A stretch of 6,026 nucleotides of DNA from an uncultured Collinsella sp. Lineage in GTDB: Bacteria > Actinomycetota > Coriobacteriia > Coriobacteriales > Coriobacteriaceae. Position numbers and translations under genes: made by a program. Positions 1 to 5,235 of this stretch are shown here, piece after piece. The first letter of the stretch is position 1. Every line of letters starts with the position of its first letter. Where the stretch lies: positions 1-6,026 of the forward strand of contig CABQHZ010000100.1 in assembly GCA_902464175.1 (NCBI GenBank), given 5' to 3'. Below the pieces are notes generated by a model. The model was not told where the DNA came from and ran no database searches. It was given only the letters and a program-made list of their open reading frames with translations.

Positions 1-32
1 TCGTCCATATCGAAAACGACTGCTTTGAGCAC
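1..32 (-). CDS. HAD-family hydrolase, N-terminal fragment (runs off the left edge)
   Basis: Only the first ten codons are present, read leftward from a GTG at 32: VLKAVVFDMD, with the next codon cut by the window edge. The hydrophobic strand followed by DxD is motif I of haloacid dehalogenase-type phosphatases. In that family the first Asp is the nucleophile that forms a phospho-aspartate. The GTG start is chosen because AGAAAGG lies 7 bases upstream and the DxD motif then sits where it normally does, within the first dozen residues. The frame stays open upstream to an ATG at 140, but those 36 extra residues (MNTRLRNLTITSQ...) do not resemble a HAD N-terminus. Substrate and subfamily cannot be judged. 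The gene is divergent from rpsA. Confidence 0.6.
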   Translation of the reverse strand, partial: MLKAVVFDMD

Positions 33-187
33 GCGGGCACCTTTCTCGAAAAATCGATCTAGAATCGTTGGCTCCGGATACTTTACCCCAAAGCCGAATG
101 CCTGGCTGGTTATCGTCAAGTTGCGGAGACGTGTGTTCATAAGATTACGAAAAAGTCTCCACACGAGTAAAAAATCGCAGTTCACGC

Positions 188-216
188 TTGAAATCGAACT
201 CATTTCCCCGTAACCT
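188..216 (+). promoter_or_regulatory. Possible sigma-A promoter for rpsA (weak)
   Basis: TTGAAA (188-193) and TAACCT (211-216) are separated by 17 bases on the plus strand, upstream of rpsA. The -35 is good but the -10 is poor. If real, transcription would begin near 223 and leave a leader of about 125 bases before the TTG start. The rest of the 33-347 spacer, apart from the hairpins at 305-343, shows no gene on either strand. A promoter for the divergent HAD gene must also lie here, but I could not place it. Confidence 0.25.
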
Positions 217-304
217 ATACGAACGTGATTGCATAAGCGTCACATTAGTATCTGTCGGCTCCCGAGTGTTCCTAAACGTTGTGTGCTTGTCGCACCCTTC
301 TGTA

Positions 305-343
305 GGTCCTAGCAATCGGGGCCCCGTAGTTCGAAAGGGGTCC
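305..343 (+). promoter_or_regulatory. rpsA leader: Shine-Dalgarno-sequestering hairpin with a competing upstream hairpin
   Basis: GGGCCCC (319-325) can pair with GGGGTCC (337-343), giving seven pairs of which one is G-U, around an 11-base loop. The 3' arm contains most of the Shine-Dalgarno sequence AAAGGGG (334-340) of rpsA, so this fold would hide the ribosome binding site. An alternative fold pairs GGTCCT (305-310) with GGGGCC (318-323) around a 7-base loop. It uses the same bases as the 5' arm and would free the site. Two mutually exclusive hairpins next to the start codon suggest translational control. Autogenous repression of rpsA by S1 is known in E. coli. Here it is inference from base pairing done by eye. 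Confidence 0.4.
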
Positions 344-347
344 ACCT

Positions 348-1514
348 TTGAGTGAGATTCAGAACTCGTCCATTTTCTCTCTTGACGATGTCAACGAGGA
401 GGAGATGAACAACCTCATCGACGGTACGATTACCGACTTTGATGAGGGCGATCTCGTTAACGGCACTGTCGTTAAGATCGAGCATGACGAGGTGCTCGTT
501 GACATCGGATTCAAGTCCGAGGGCGTTATCCCGGTCCGCGAGCTGTCCATCCGCAAGGACGCTAACCCTGCAGACATCGTTGCACTCGGTGATCCCATCG
601 AGGCTCTGGTTCTCCAGAAGGAGGACAAGGACGGTCGTCTGGTCCTGTCCAAGAAGCGTGCCGAGTACGAGCGTGCTTGGAACCGCATCGAGGAGAAGTT
701 CAACTCCGGCGAGAACGTCGAGGGCGAGGTTATCGAGGTTGTCAAGGGCGGCCTGATCCTCGACATCGGCCTGCGTGGCTTCCTGCCTGCTTCCCTCGTC
801 GACCTCCGTCGCGTCAAGGACCTCACCTCCTACATGGGCACCCGCATCGAGGCCCGCGTCATCGAGATGGACCGCAACCGCAACAACGTCGTCCTCTCCC
901 GTCGCGTCGTGCTCGAGGAGTCCCGTAAGGCCGAGCGCTCCGAGATCCTGTCCAAGCTCAAGTCTGGTATGCGTCTCCAGGGCACCGTTTCCTCCATCGT
1001 CGACTTCGGCGCCTTCGTCGACCTCGGTGGTATCGACGGCCTCATCCACATTTCCGAGCTCTCCTGGAACCACGTCAACCATCCTTCCGAGGTTGTCAAG
1101 GTCGGCCAGGAGGTCGAGGTCGAGGTTCTCGACGTCGATCTCAACCGCGAGCGCATCTCCCTGGGTCTCAAGCAGACCACCGAGGATCCGTGGCGCGCAC
1201 TGGTCAAGAAGTACCCCGTCGGCGCTATCGTCGAGGGCACTGTGACCAAGCTTGTCCCGTTCGGCGCTTTCGTCGACCTGGGCGAGGGCATCGAGGGCCT
1301 GGTGCACATCTCCGAGATGGCCAACAAGCACGTCGACCAGCCTTCTCAGGTCACCCACGTGGGCGACAAGGTTCAGGTCAAGGTCATGGAGATCGACCTC
1401 GACCGTCGTCGCATCTCCCTGTCCATGAAGTCCGCTGCTGAGACTCTGGGCGTCGAGATCGAGGTTACCCCGCTGCCTTCCGAGAAGAAGGACGAGGAGA
1501 CCGACGCCGAGTAA
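348..1514 (+). CDS. rpsA: 30S ribosomal protein S1 (four S1 domains)
   Basis: A 388-residue protein with four S1 RNA-binding OB folds at about residues 34-102, 120-186, 206-275 and 292-361. Domains 3 and 4 are the most typical, each with VDFGAFVDLG/VPFGAFVDLG-like strands followed by GLIHISEL/GLVHISEM. The C-terminus (about 375-388) is a short charged tail rich in Asp, Glu and Lys. S1 binds mRNA on the small subunit and helps initiation. Actinobacterial S1 proteins are usually nearer 480 residues and E. coli S1 is 557 with six domains, so this is a compact form. The start is TTG at 348, with AAAGGGG 7 bases upstream; the first in-frame ATG is residue 20 and would remove the usual acidic N-terminus. 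Codon use is strongly biased (GTC, CTC, CGC, AAG), as expected of a highly expressed gene. It has its own terminator and appears monocistronic. An S1-domain protein other than ribosomal S1 is possible but unlikely given four tandem domains. Confidence 0.96.
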   Translation: MSEIQNSSIFSLDDVNEEEMNNLIDGTITDFDEGDLVNGTVVKIEHDEVLVDIGFKSEGVIPVRELSIRKDANPADIVALGDPIEALVLQKEDKDGRLVLSKKRAEYERAWNRIEEKFNSGENVEGEVIEVVKGGLILDIGLRGFLPASLVDLRRVKDLTSYMGTRIEARVIEMDRNRNNVVLSRRVVLEESRKAERSEILSKLKSGMRLQGTVSSIVDFGAFVDLGGIDGLIHISELSWNHVNHPSEVVKVGQEVEVEVLDVDLNRERISLGLKQTTEDPWRALVKKYPVGAIVEGTVTKLVPFGAFVDLGEGIEGLVHISEMANKHVDQPSQVTHVGDKVQVKVMEIDLDRRRISLSMKSAAETLGVEIEVTPLPSEKKDEETDAE

Positions 1515-1538
1515 ATCGGTTTGACGATCACTTGTTTT

Positions 1539-1572
1539 AAGGGATCCGTCCGCAATGGACGGGTCCCTTTTT
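1539..1572 (+). terminator. Intrinsic terminator of rpsA
   Basis: GGGATCCGTCC (1541-1551) pairs with GGACGGGTCCC (1557-1567) across a 5-base loop. There is one G-U pair, and AA before the stem can pair with the first Ts after it. Five Ts follow at 1568-1572. It lies 24 bases after the rpsA stop codon. Confidence 0.92.
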
Positions 1573-1800
1573 GCATTTGCTGCTGAGGCGCGCGATGCTG
1601 CCCATGCTGTCTGCAGGCTATTTGGTTGTCGGTGCATGAAAAATGCCGACATCCCGCCTCGGGGAGGAGGCGGGAACACACCGAGTAGACGGAGGGGTGC
1701 GGAGCGCGGTCGCGTCTCGACTGACGACGTTGCCCATCGACAGGACCATTGTAACGCATGGCGGTTCTTGGTTTATCGTGTCGAGCGTTTGCGTTGTGTC
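1573..1800. other. Intergenic region with two adjacent hairpins, no gene seen
   Basis: No convincing coding frame was found between the rpsA terminator and the rnpB promoter. Two hairpins sit side by side. The first is GTCGGTGCAT (1629-1638) against ATGCCGAC (1643-1650) with one bulged T. The second is a perfect 8-base stem, CCCGCCTC (1653-1660) against GAGGCGGG (1667-1674), with a 6-base loop. On the minus strand the second is followed 9 bases later by five Ts, too distant for a standard terminator. The stretch 1675-1800 shows nothing I can name. Confidence 0.3.
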
Positions 1801-1828
1801 ATTGCCTGCGGCAACGGTGTGTTACACT
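1801..1828 (+). promoter_or_regulatory. rnpB promoter, extended -10 type
   Basis: TACACT at 1823-1828 is preceded by TGT, forming an extended -10 element (TGnTACACT). A -35-like ATTGCC lies at 1801-1806 with 16 bases between, or TTGCCT one base later with 15. The predicted start, 7-9 bases after the -10, is at about 1835-1837. That is where the P1 helix of RNase P RNA begins, which supports the call. Confidence 0.62.
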
Positions 1829-1836
1829 CTTGCACT

Positions 1837-2198
1837 GCTGAGTGGGCCAGACGGTCGCGCGATGTGCTGCTTGCAGCACGCGTGAGGAAAGTCCGGGCTC
1901 CAGAGGGCGGGATGCCGGCTAACGGCCGGGCGGAGTGATCCGACGGAAAGCGCCGCAGAAAAGAAGACTCCCACCTGCGCCGCAAGGCGTAAAGGGAAAA
2001 GCTGAAACGGTGGTGTAAGAGACCACCAGCGTCGTGGTAACACGGCGGCTTGGCAAGCCCCATCCGGAGCAAGCGCGAATAGGAACGCTATGGGCCGGCC
2101 CGGTCCGCGTTCGGGTAGCGTGCGTGGAACTGCACGGTAACGTGCAGACAAGATAAATGACCGTTCACGACAGAACCCGGCTTATAGGCCCACTCAGC
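1837..2198 (+). ncRNA. rnpB: RNase P RNA, bacterial class A
   Basis: This is the catalytic RNA that removes 5' leaders from precursor tRNAs, working with the RnpA protein. The ends are set by a perfect 12-base P1 helix, 1837-1848 with 2187-2198. P2 pairs ACGGTC (1851-1856) with GACCGT (2159-2164). P3 is GTGCTG/CAGCAC around CTTG. The conserved core is intact: GAGGAAAGTCCGGGCTC begins at 1884 and ACAGAACCCGGCTTAT at 2170-2185, the two strands of P4. P12 has CGCC-GCAA-GGCG. P18 is CTGCACG/CGTGCAG (2130-2136, 2141-2147) closed by a GTAA GNRA loop. AGATAAATGACC near 2151 and CCGGAGCAAG near 2064 match the class A pattern. Length is about 362 nt, normal for class A. In L15 the tRNA-CCA-binding GGU motif appears as GGC (2052-2054). 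T-rich TTTCTTGTT follows P1. Confidence 0.97.
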
Positions 2199-2213
2199 TT
2201 TCTTGTTGACGCT

Positions 2214-2317
2214 GCGACGACGTCAGCTGGCCGATTTGGCGCTCATTCGTCGGTCGCCGCCATAAGGCGTGCTCCCTCCTCTTTCGGGCCAAATCGACTC
2301 AGCTGACGCCGTCTCGC
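2214..2317. repeat. Large imperfect inverted repeat downstream of rnpB, unassigned
   Basis: The arm at 2214-2240 (core GTCAGCTG, then CGATTTGGC) is the near reverse complement of 2288-2317 (core GCCAAATCG, then CAGCTGACGCCGTC). About 25 pairs form with small interruptions. The roughly 47-base interior includes a small hairpin, CGCC-ATAA-GGCG (2257-2268), and a pyrimidine-rich run CTCCCTCCTCTTTC (2272-2285). No T-run follows the 3' arm directly, so it is not a standard intrinsic terminator. A short CGCTG occurs at both ends (2210-2214 and 2315-2319); this could be chance, part of the stem, or a duplicated target. It may be a REP/MITE-like repeat, an RNA processing structure for rnpB, or a small RNA. 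The remaining spacer (2318-2427) holds only a weak promoter candidate. Confidence 0.5.
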
Positions 2318-2360
2318 TGTTCTTGCCTGATCATCGGCGTTGCCATTCTTTTTACCGGGG

Positions 2361-2387
2361 TTAACGGCGTTACCTATGTCGTATTAT
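2361..2387 (+). promoter_or_regulatory. Weak promoter candidate for the YigZ-family gene
   Basis: TATTAT at 2382-2387 is a good -10 element. The best partner is TTAACG at 2361-2366, with a short 15-base spacer. The location, about 40 bases before the start codon, is suitable. No better -35 was found. Confidence 0.28.
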
Positions 2388-2427
2388 TGAGGCTGTTTGT
2401 TGCTTTGCTTGTTGTTGAGGGGCTTTG

Positions 2428-3063
2428 TTGGACAGCTATTTTACTCTGCAATCGAATATTGAGGCTTCGGGCGAGTTTGTGGACCGCAAGAGCCGGTTTA
2501 TTGCCCAGCTGGTCCATATTGAGTCCGAGGATGAGGCGAATGCCTTTATCGAGATGGTTCGCAAGCGTCATTACAACGCTCGGCACAATGTTCCCGCGTG
2601 GATTTTGGTCGATGGACGCGAACGCCAGAGCGATGATGGTGAGCCGAGCCGCACAAGCGGTATGCCGACGCTCGAGGTGTTGCGCGGCGCGGAGCTCAAA
2701 AATGTTTGCTGCGTAGTGACGCGCTATTTTGGTGGCACGCTGTTGGGGCCTGGTGGCTTGGTACGCGCCTATACCGCGGCGACGCAGGCAGCGGTGGCCG
2801 CGGCTCAGGAGGTCGGGCAGATCGTTGAGATGACAAGCGTCGTGCCGGTTGACGTGCATGTGGCCTATTCGCAGTACGAGCAGGTACTTCGTTTGGCGCA
2901 GGATTCGGGTGCCAAGGTTTCGGATACCGATTACGCGGATGCCGTGACACTTCATTTGGTGTTTAAAGCGGGGGAGCAGGGGTCGTTTTGCGCTAAGATG
3001 CGCGAGCTTATGGCGTGGCGCGAGGAGATTGAGGTCAGCGCTCCCGAGTTTGCTGAGTTCTAA
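2428..3063 (+). CDS. yigZ: YigZ/IMPACT (UPF0029) family protein
   Basis: A 211-residue protein of the YigZ family, a widespread bacterial relative of eukaryotic IMPACT. Its bacterial role is not firmly established. The N-terminal UPF0029 domain covers about residues 12-125. The signature is clear: KSRFIAQL at 21-28, HYNARHN at 48-54, DDGEPSRTSGMP at 69-80 and RYFGGTLLGPGGLVRAY at 99-115. A C-terminal DUF1949 ferredoxin-like region spans about 137-196. Length matches the family (about 200-215). Two adjacent TTG codons (2425 and 2428) are possible starts. 2428 is preferred because GAGGGG (2417-2422) is then 5 bases away rather than 2, and there is no nearby ATG. It stands alone: rnpB and the inverted repeat lie upstream, and a terminator and a convergent gene lie downstream. 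No membrane segment or signal peptide is seen. Confidence 0.93.
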   Translation: MDSYFTLQSNIEASGEFVDRKSRFIAQLVHIESEDEANAFIEMVRKRHYNARHNVPAWILVDGRERQSDDGEPSRTSGMPTLEVLRGAELKNVCCVVTRYFGGTLLGPGGLVRAYTAATQAAVAAAQEVGQIVEMTSVVPVDVHVAYSQYEQVLRLAQDSGAKVSDTDYADAVTLHLVFKAGEQGSFCAKMRELMAWREEIEVSAPEFAEF

Positions 3064-3065
3064 CG

Positions 3066-3117
3066 ACGACGGCCGGCGTGCATTTGGATGAATCCCAAGC
3101 GCGCCGGCTGTCGTTTT
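3066..3117 (+). terminator. Intrinsic terminator after yigZ
   Basis: ACGACGGCCGGCG (3066-3078) pairs fully with CGCCGGCTGTCGT (3102-3114) with one wobble pair, followed by Ts to 3117. The 23-base loop contains a further small stem, TTGG/CCAA. It begins 3 bases after the yigZ stop. The convergent gene ends at 3131, so the hairpin lies between the two 3' ends. The minus-strand reading has only a weak T-run, so termination of that gene here is uncertain. Confidence 0.85.
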
Positions 3118-3130
3118 ATGTTGCTGCCGT

Positions 3131-3577
3131 TTACTCGGCGAGCTGCTTTAGCACATCGCAGGCGATCTCGACGGCATCGTCGATGCAGCCGGGGCAGCTG
3201 CGGAGCGGACCCTTGTCCGATCCGATGCCCTTGAGCGTGCCGCAGACGGTCGTCGTGTTCTTCTCGCCAAAACACTTGGCGATTTCGCGCGACAGCTTGT
3301 AGGTATGGCCCTTGGTCTTGGGGTTTTCCATGCCATCGCTCATTACAAAGCCCATGATGGCCACGGCACCCGAGATGGCGCCGCAGGTTTCGGTCATGCC
3401 GCCCATGCCGGCGCCAAAGCCCTCGGTGAGGGTAAAGGCGACCTGGGGGTCGAGCCCGACGGCGGGCGCGAGCGTGCAGGCGACGGCCTGCGCGCAGTTA
3501 AAGCCGCGGGCGTGGTATTCGGCAGCCTGAGCCTGGCAGGTGGCAGTGTTGAGCTGAGTGGTATCAATCTGCTTCAT
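3131..3577 (-). CDS. C_GCAxxG_C_C family cysteine-rich protein
   Basis: A 148-residue protein of the family named for its C...GCAxxG...C...C pattern (Put_Cys-rich type). It is found mainly in anaerobes, and a redox or metal-linked role is suspected but unproven. Visible elements are GFNCAQAV (25-32), GFGAGMGGMTETCGAISGA (53-71, carrying the TCGAISG version of GCAxxG), VCGTLKG (111-117) and CPGC (128-131). Cysteines are at 14, 28, 34, 65, 102, 112, 128, 131 and 140. There is no signal peptide, so it should be cytoplasmic. The frame is open 49 codons further upstream, but ATG at 3577 is chosen: AAGGAG (3584-3589 on the plus strand) lies 6 bases before it, and the family normally begins shortly before GFNCAQ. 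It is convergent with yigZ and divergent from metY. I could not place a convincing promoter. Short GCAxxG proteins are sometimes annotated as hypothetical or DV_1555-like. Confidence 0.9.
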   Translation of the reverse strand: MKQIDTTQLNTATCQAQAAEYHARGFNCAQAVACTLAPAVGLDPQVAFTLTEGFGAGMGGMTETCGAISGAVAIMGFVMSDGMENPKTKGHTYKLSREIAKCFGEKNTTTVCGTLKGIGSDKGPLRSCPGCIDDAVEIACDVLKQLAE

Positions 3578-3692
3578 CGGTGTCTCCTTGATTGCGGTGT
3601 ACCCGCCTATGGTACCCTTGCTGGCGCATTCGCTTATCGAGACCGCAGTGCATATCTCATTGTTTTTCGCCATCGAACACTTTCTTAAGATT

Positions 3693-3723
3693 TGGGACAA
3701 ATAAACCTGATTAATTTGTCCCA
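3693..3723. promoter_or_regulatory. Operator-like perfect inverted repeat between divergent genes
   Basis: TGGGACAAAT (3693-3702) and ATTTGTCCCA (3714-3723) are perfect reverse complements separated by 11 bases. The half-site centres are 21 bases apart, two helical turns, as expected for a dimeric regulator bound to one DNA face. There is no T-run on either side, so a terminator is unlikely. The centre lies near -71 of the predicted metY start site, a typical activator position. It also lies about 130 bases before the start codon of the minus-strand cysteine-rich gene. The regulator is not identified. Confidence 0.45.
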
Positions 3724-3743
3724 TAACCTATCGGCGGGATGGG

Positions 3744-3772
3744 TTGAGAGGGGTGCGGGGTAGCGGTATTGT
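3744..3772 (+). promoter_or_regulatory. metY promoter
   Basis: TTGAGA (3744-3749) and TATTGT (3767-3772) are separated by exactly 17 bases. The predicted start is near 3779, giving an untranslated leader of about 32 bases. That is too short for a SAM or other riboswitch. Control therefore more likely acts at initiation, perhaps through the palindrome just upstream. Confidence 0.62.
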
Positions 3773-3810
3773 GAACCGAATAAAACAAAACCCAAGTAAG
3801 GGAGTTGGAT

Positions 3811-5094
3811 ATGTGCGAGCAGACCATCGGTACTACATGTGTTCAGGGCGGCTATCACCCGGGCGACGCGGAGCCGCGCCAGGTGCCCATCTACCAGTCC
3901 ACCACGTGGAAGTACGACACGTCCGAGCACATGGGCAAGCTGTTTGACCTGGAGGAGTCTGGTTACTTCTACAGTCGTCTGCAGAACCCCACATGCGATC
4001 TCGTTGCCGCCAAGATTTGTGAGATGGAGGGCGGCACCGCTGCGATGCTCACGAGTTCGGGCATGGCCGCGAACTTCCTCGCGATCTTTAACGTGGCCGG
4101 TGCCGGCGATCATGTGGTCGCGAGCTCTGCTATCTACGGCGGTACGTATAACCTGCTCGCCCACACCATGGGCCGCATGGGCGTGACTTGCACGTTTGTC
4201 GCCCCCGACTGCACCGATGAGGAGCTGGAGGCAGCCTTCCGGCCCAACACCAAGCTCGTCTTTGGCGAGACGATCGCCAACCCCGCCCTTGCCGTGCTCG
4301 ATATTGAGCGCTTTGCCAAGGCCGCACATGACCACGGCGTGCCGCTGATGGTCGACAACACCTTCCCGACGCCCGTGATGTGCCGTCCCTTTGAGTGGGG
4401 CGCCGACATCGTCACGCACTCCACCACCAAGTACATGGATGGACATGCTGCCTACCTGGGCGGCGTGATCGTCGACCATGGCCAGTTTGACTGGATGGCC
4501 CATGCAGACAAGTTTCCGGGTCTCACCACGCCCGACGAGAGCTACCACGGCGTGACGTATGCCGAGAAGTTCGGTCGCGAGGGTGCCTTCATTACCAAGG
4601 CAACCGCTCAGCTCATGCGCGACCTTGGCCCCATGCAGAACCCGCAGGCGGCGTTCTTCTTGAACAGCTCGCTCGAGAGCCTGCATGTGCGCATGCCGCG
4701 TCATTGCGAGAACGGCCTGGCCGTTGCCAAGTTCTTGCAGAGCCATCCCAAGGTGCGCTTCGTGAGCTATCCAGGCCTGGAGGGCGATAAGTACTATGAC
4801 ATCGCTCAGAAGTACATGCCCAACGGTACCTGCGGCGTTGTGAGCTTTGGCTTTAACGGTGGTCGCGCGGCGGCCGAGACCTTTATGAAGAGCCTCAAAC
4901 TCGCCCAGATCGCCACGCACGTGGCCGACGCCCGCACCTGCTGCCTGCATCCCGCTAATGCCACGCATCGCCAGATGAACGATGAGGAGCTCATCGCCTG
5001 TGGCATCTCCGCCGACATGGTGCGCCTGTCGTGCGGCCTCGAGGATACGGCCGATCTGATTGCCGACCTTGAGCAGGCGCTCGAGCAGTGCTAG
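3811..5094 (+). CDS. metY: O-acetylhomoserine sulfhydrylase-type PLP enzyme (Cys/Met metabolism family)
   Basis: A 427-residue fold-type I PLP enzyme of the Cys/Met metabolism family. The likely reaction is O-acetylhomoserine plus sulfide to homocysteine plus acetate, the direct sulfhydrylation route to methionine. Key residues: YSRLQNPT (54-61) for PLP phosphate contact, SSGMAA (82-87), Asp182 in VDNTF facing the pyridine nitrogen, and Lys207 in THSTTKYMDGH as the Schiff-base lysine. An insert with FPGLTTPDESYHGVTY (235-250) and the roughly 425-residue length favour this group over the shorter cystathionine synthases and lyases (about 380-400). In SAIYGGTYN (105-113) a Gly stands where methionine gamma-lyases carry their characteristic Cys (YGC), again favouring MetY. 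There are 14 cysteines, including a CC pair at 377-378. ATG at 3811 is chosen because AAGGGAG (3798-3804) is 6 bases away; a TTG two codons earlier abuts the site. Methionine gamma-lyase activity cannot be excluded. Confidence 0.9.
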   Translation: MCEQTIGTTCVQGGYHPGDAEPRQVPIYQSTTWKYDTSEHMGKLFDLEESGYFYSRLQNPTCDLVAAKICEMEGGTAAMLTSSGMAANFLAIFNVAGAGDHVVASSAIYGGTYNLLAHTMGRMGVTCTFVAPDCTDEELEAAFRPNTKLVFGETIANPALAVLDIERFAKAAHDHGVPLMVDNTFPTPVMCRPFEWGADIVTHSTTKYMDGHAAYLGGVIVDHGQFDWMAHADKFPGLTTPDESYHGVTYAEKFGREGAFITKATAQLMRDLGPMQNPQAAFFLNSSLESLHVRMPRHCENGLAVAKFLQSHPKVRFVSYPGLEGDKYYDIAQKYMPNGTCGVVSFGFNGGRAAAETFMKSLKLAQIATHVADARTCCLHPANATHRQMNDEELIACGISADMVRLSCGLEDTADLIADLEQALEQC

Positions 5095-5162
5095 GCTAGC
5101 GTTCACACAAGGCGCCGATACTGACAGAAAGCTTCGGCGACCTTTCGTTCCGATTCCGTAGG

Positions 5163-5209
5163 CGGGACCCCAATCGCGACTGTTTGTAGGCGATTGGGGC
5201 CCCGTTTTT
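5163..5209 (+). terminator. Strong intrinsic terminator between metY and the MFS gene
   Basis: CGGGACCCCAATCGC (5163-5177) pairs with GCGATTGGGGCCCCG (5190-5204) with one A-C mismatch and a 12-base loop. TTTTT follows at 5205-5209. It lies about 70 bases after metY and only 26 bases before the next start codon. A weaker stem, CGCCGA/TCGGCG (5113-5118, 5134-5139), precedes it. Confidence 0.9.
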
Positions 5210-5235
5210 GCGTTGCGCCACTCGAAAGGATGGAT

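Noticed and set aside
318..325. GGGGCCCC near rpsA as an old terminator or restriction-type palindrome of note
   Set aside because: There is no T-run after it. Its resemblance to GGGGCCCC in the 5163-5209 terminator is short and probably chance; its pairing with the Shine-Dalgarno region is the better explanation.
309..1679. A 456-codon minus-strand frame over rpsA
   Set aside because: It is a shadow of the biased codons of rpsA; the Leu/Asp/Val repeats are the complement of S1-domain coding. It also runs through the rpsA terminator.
2248..2268. Tiny minus-strand frame with AGGAGG upstream, inside the loop of the 2214-2317 repeat
   Set aside because: It encodes only six residues before a stop. 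The AGGAGG is simply the complement of the pyrimidine run, and its spacing to the ATG is long.
3693..3723. The palindrome as a transcription terminator
   Set aside because: No T-run follows on either strand and the stem is AT-rich in its inner half. It lies between two divergent 5' ends, not after a gene.
3578..3724. N-terminal extension of the cysteine-rich protein up to 3724
   Set aside because: The extra 49 residues do not resemble the family, would overlap the palindrome and lack a Shine-Dalgarno site. ATG at 3577 has an ideal one.
3779..3810. Riboswitch upstream of metY
   Set aside because: The predicted leader is only about 32 bases, too short for a SAM, T-box or similar element, and no such motifs are present.
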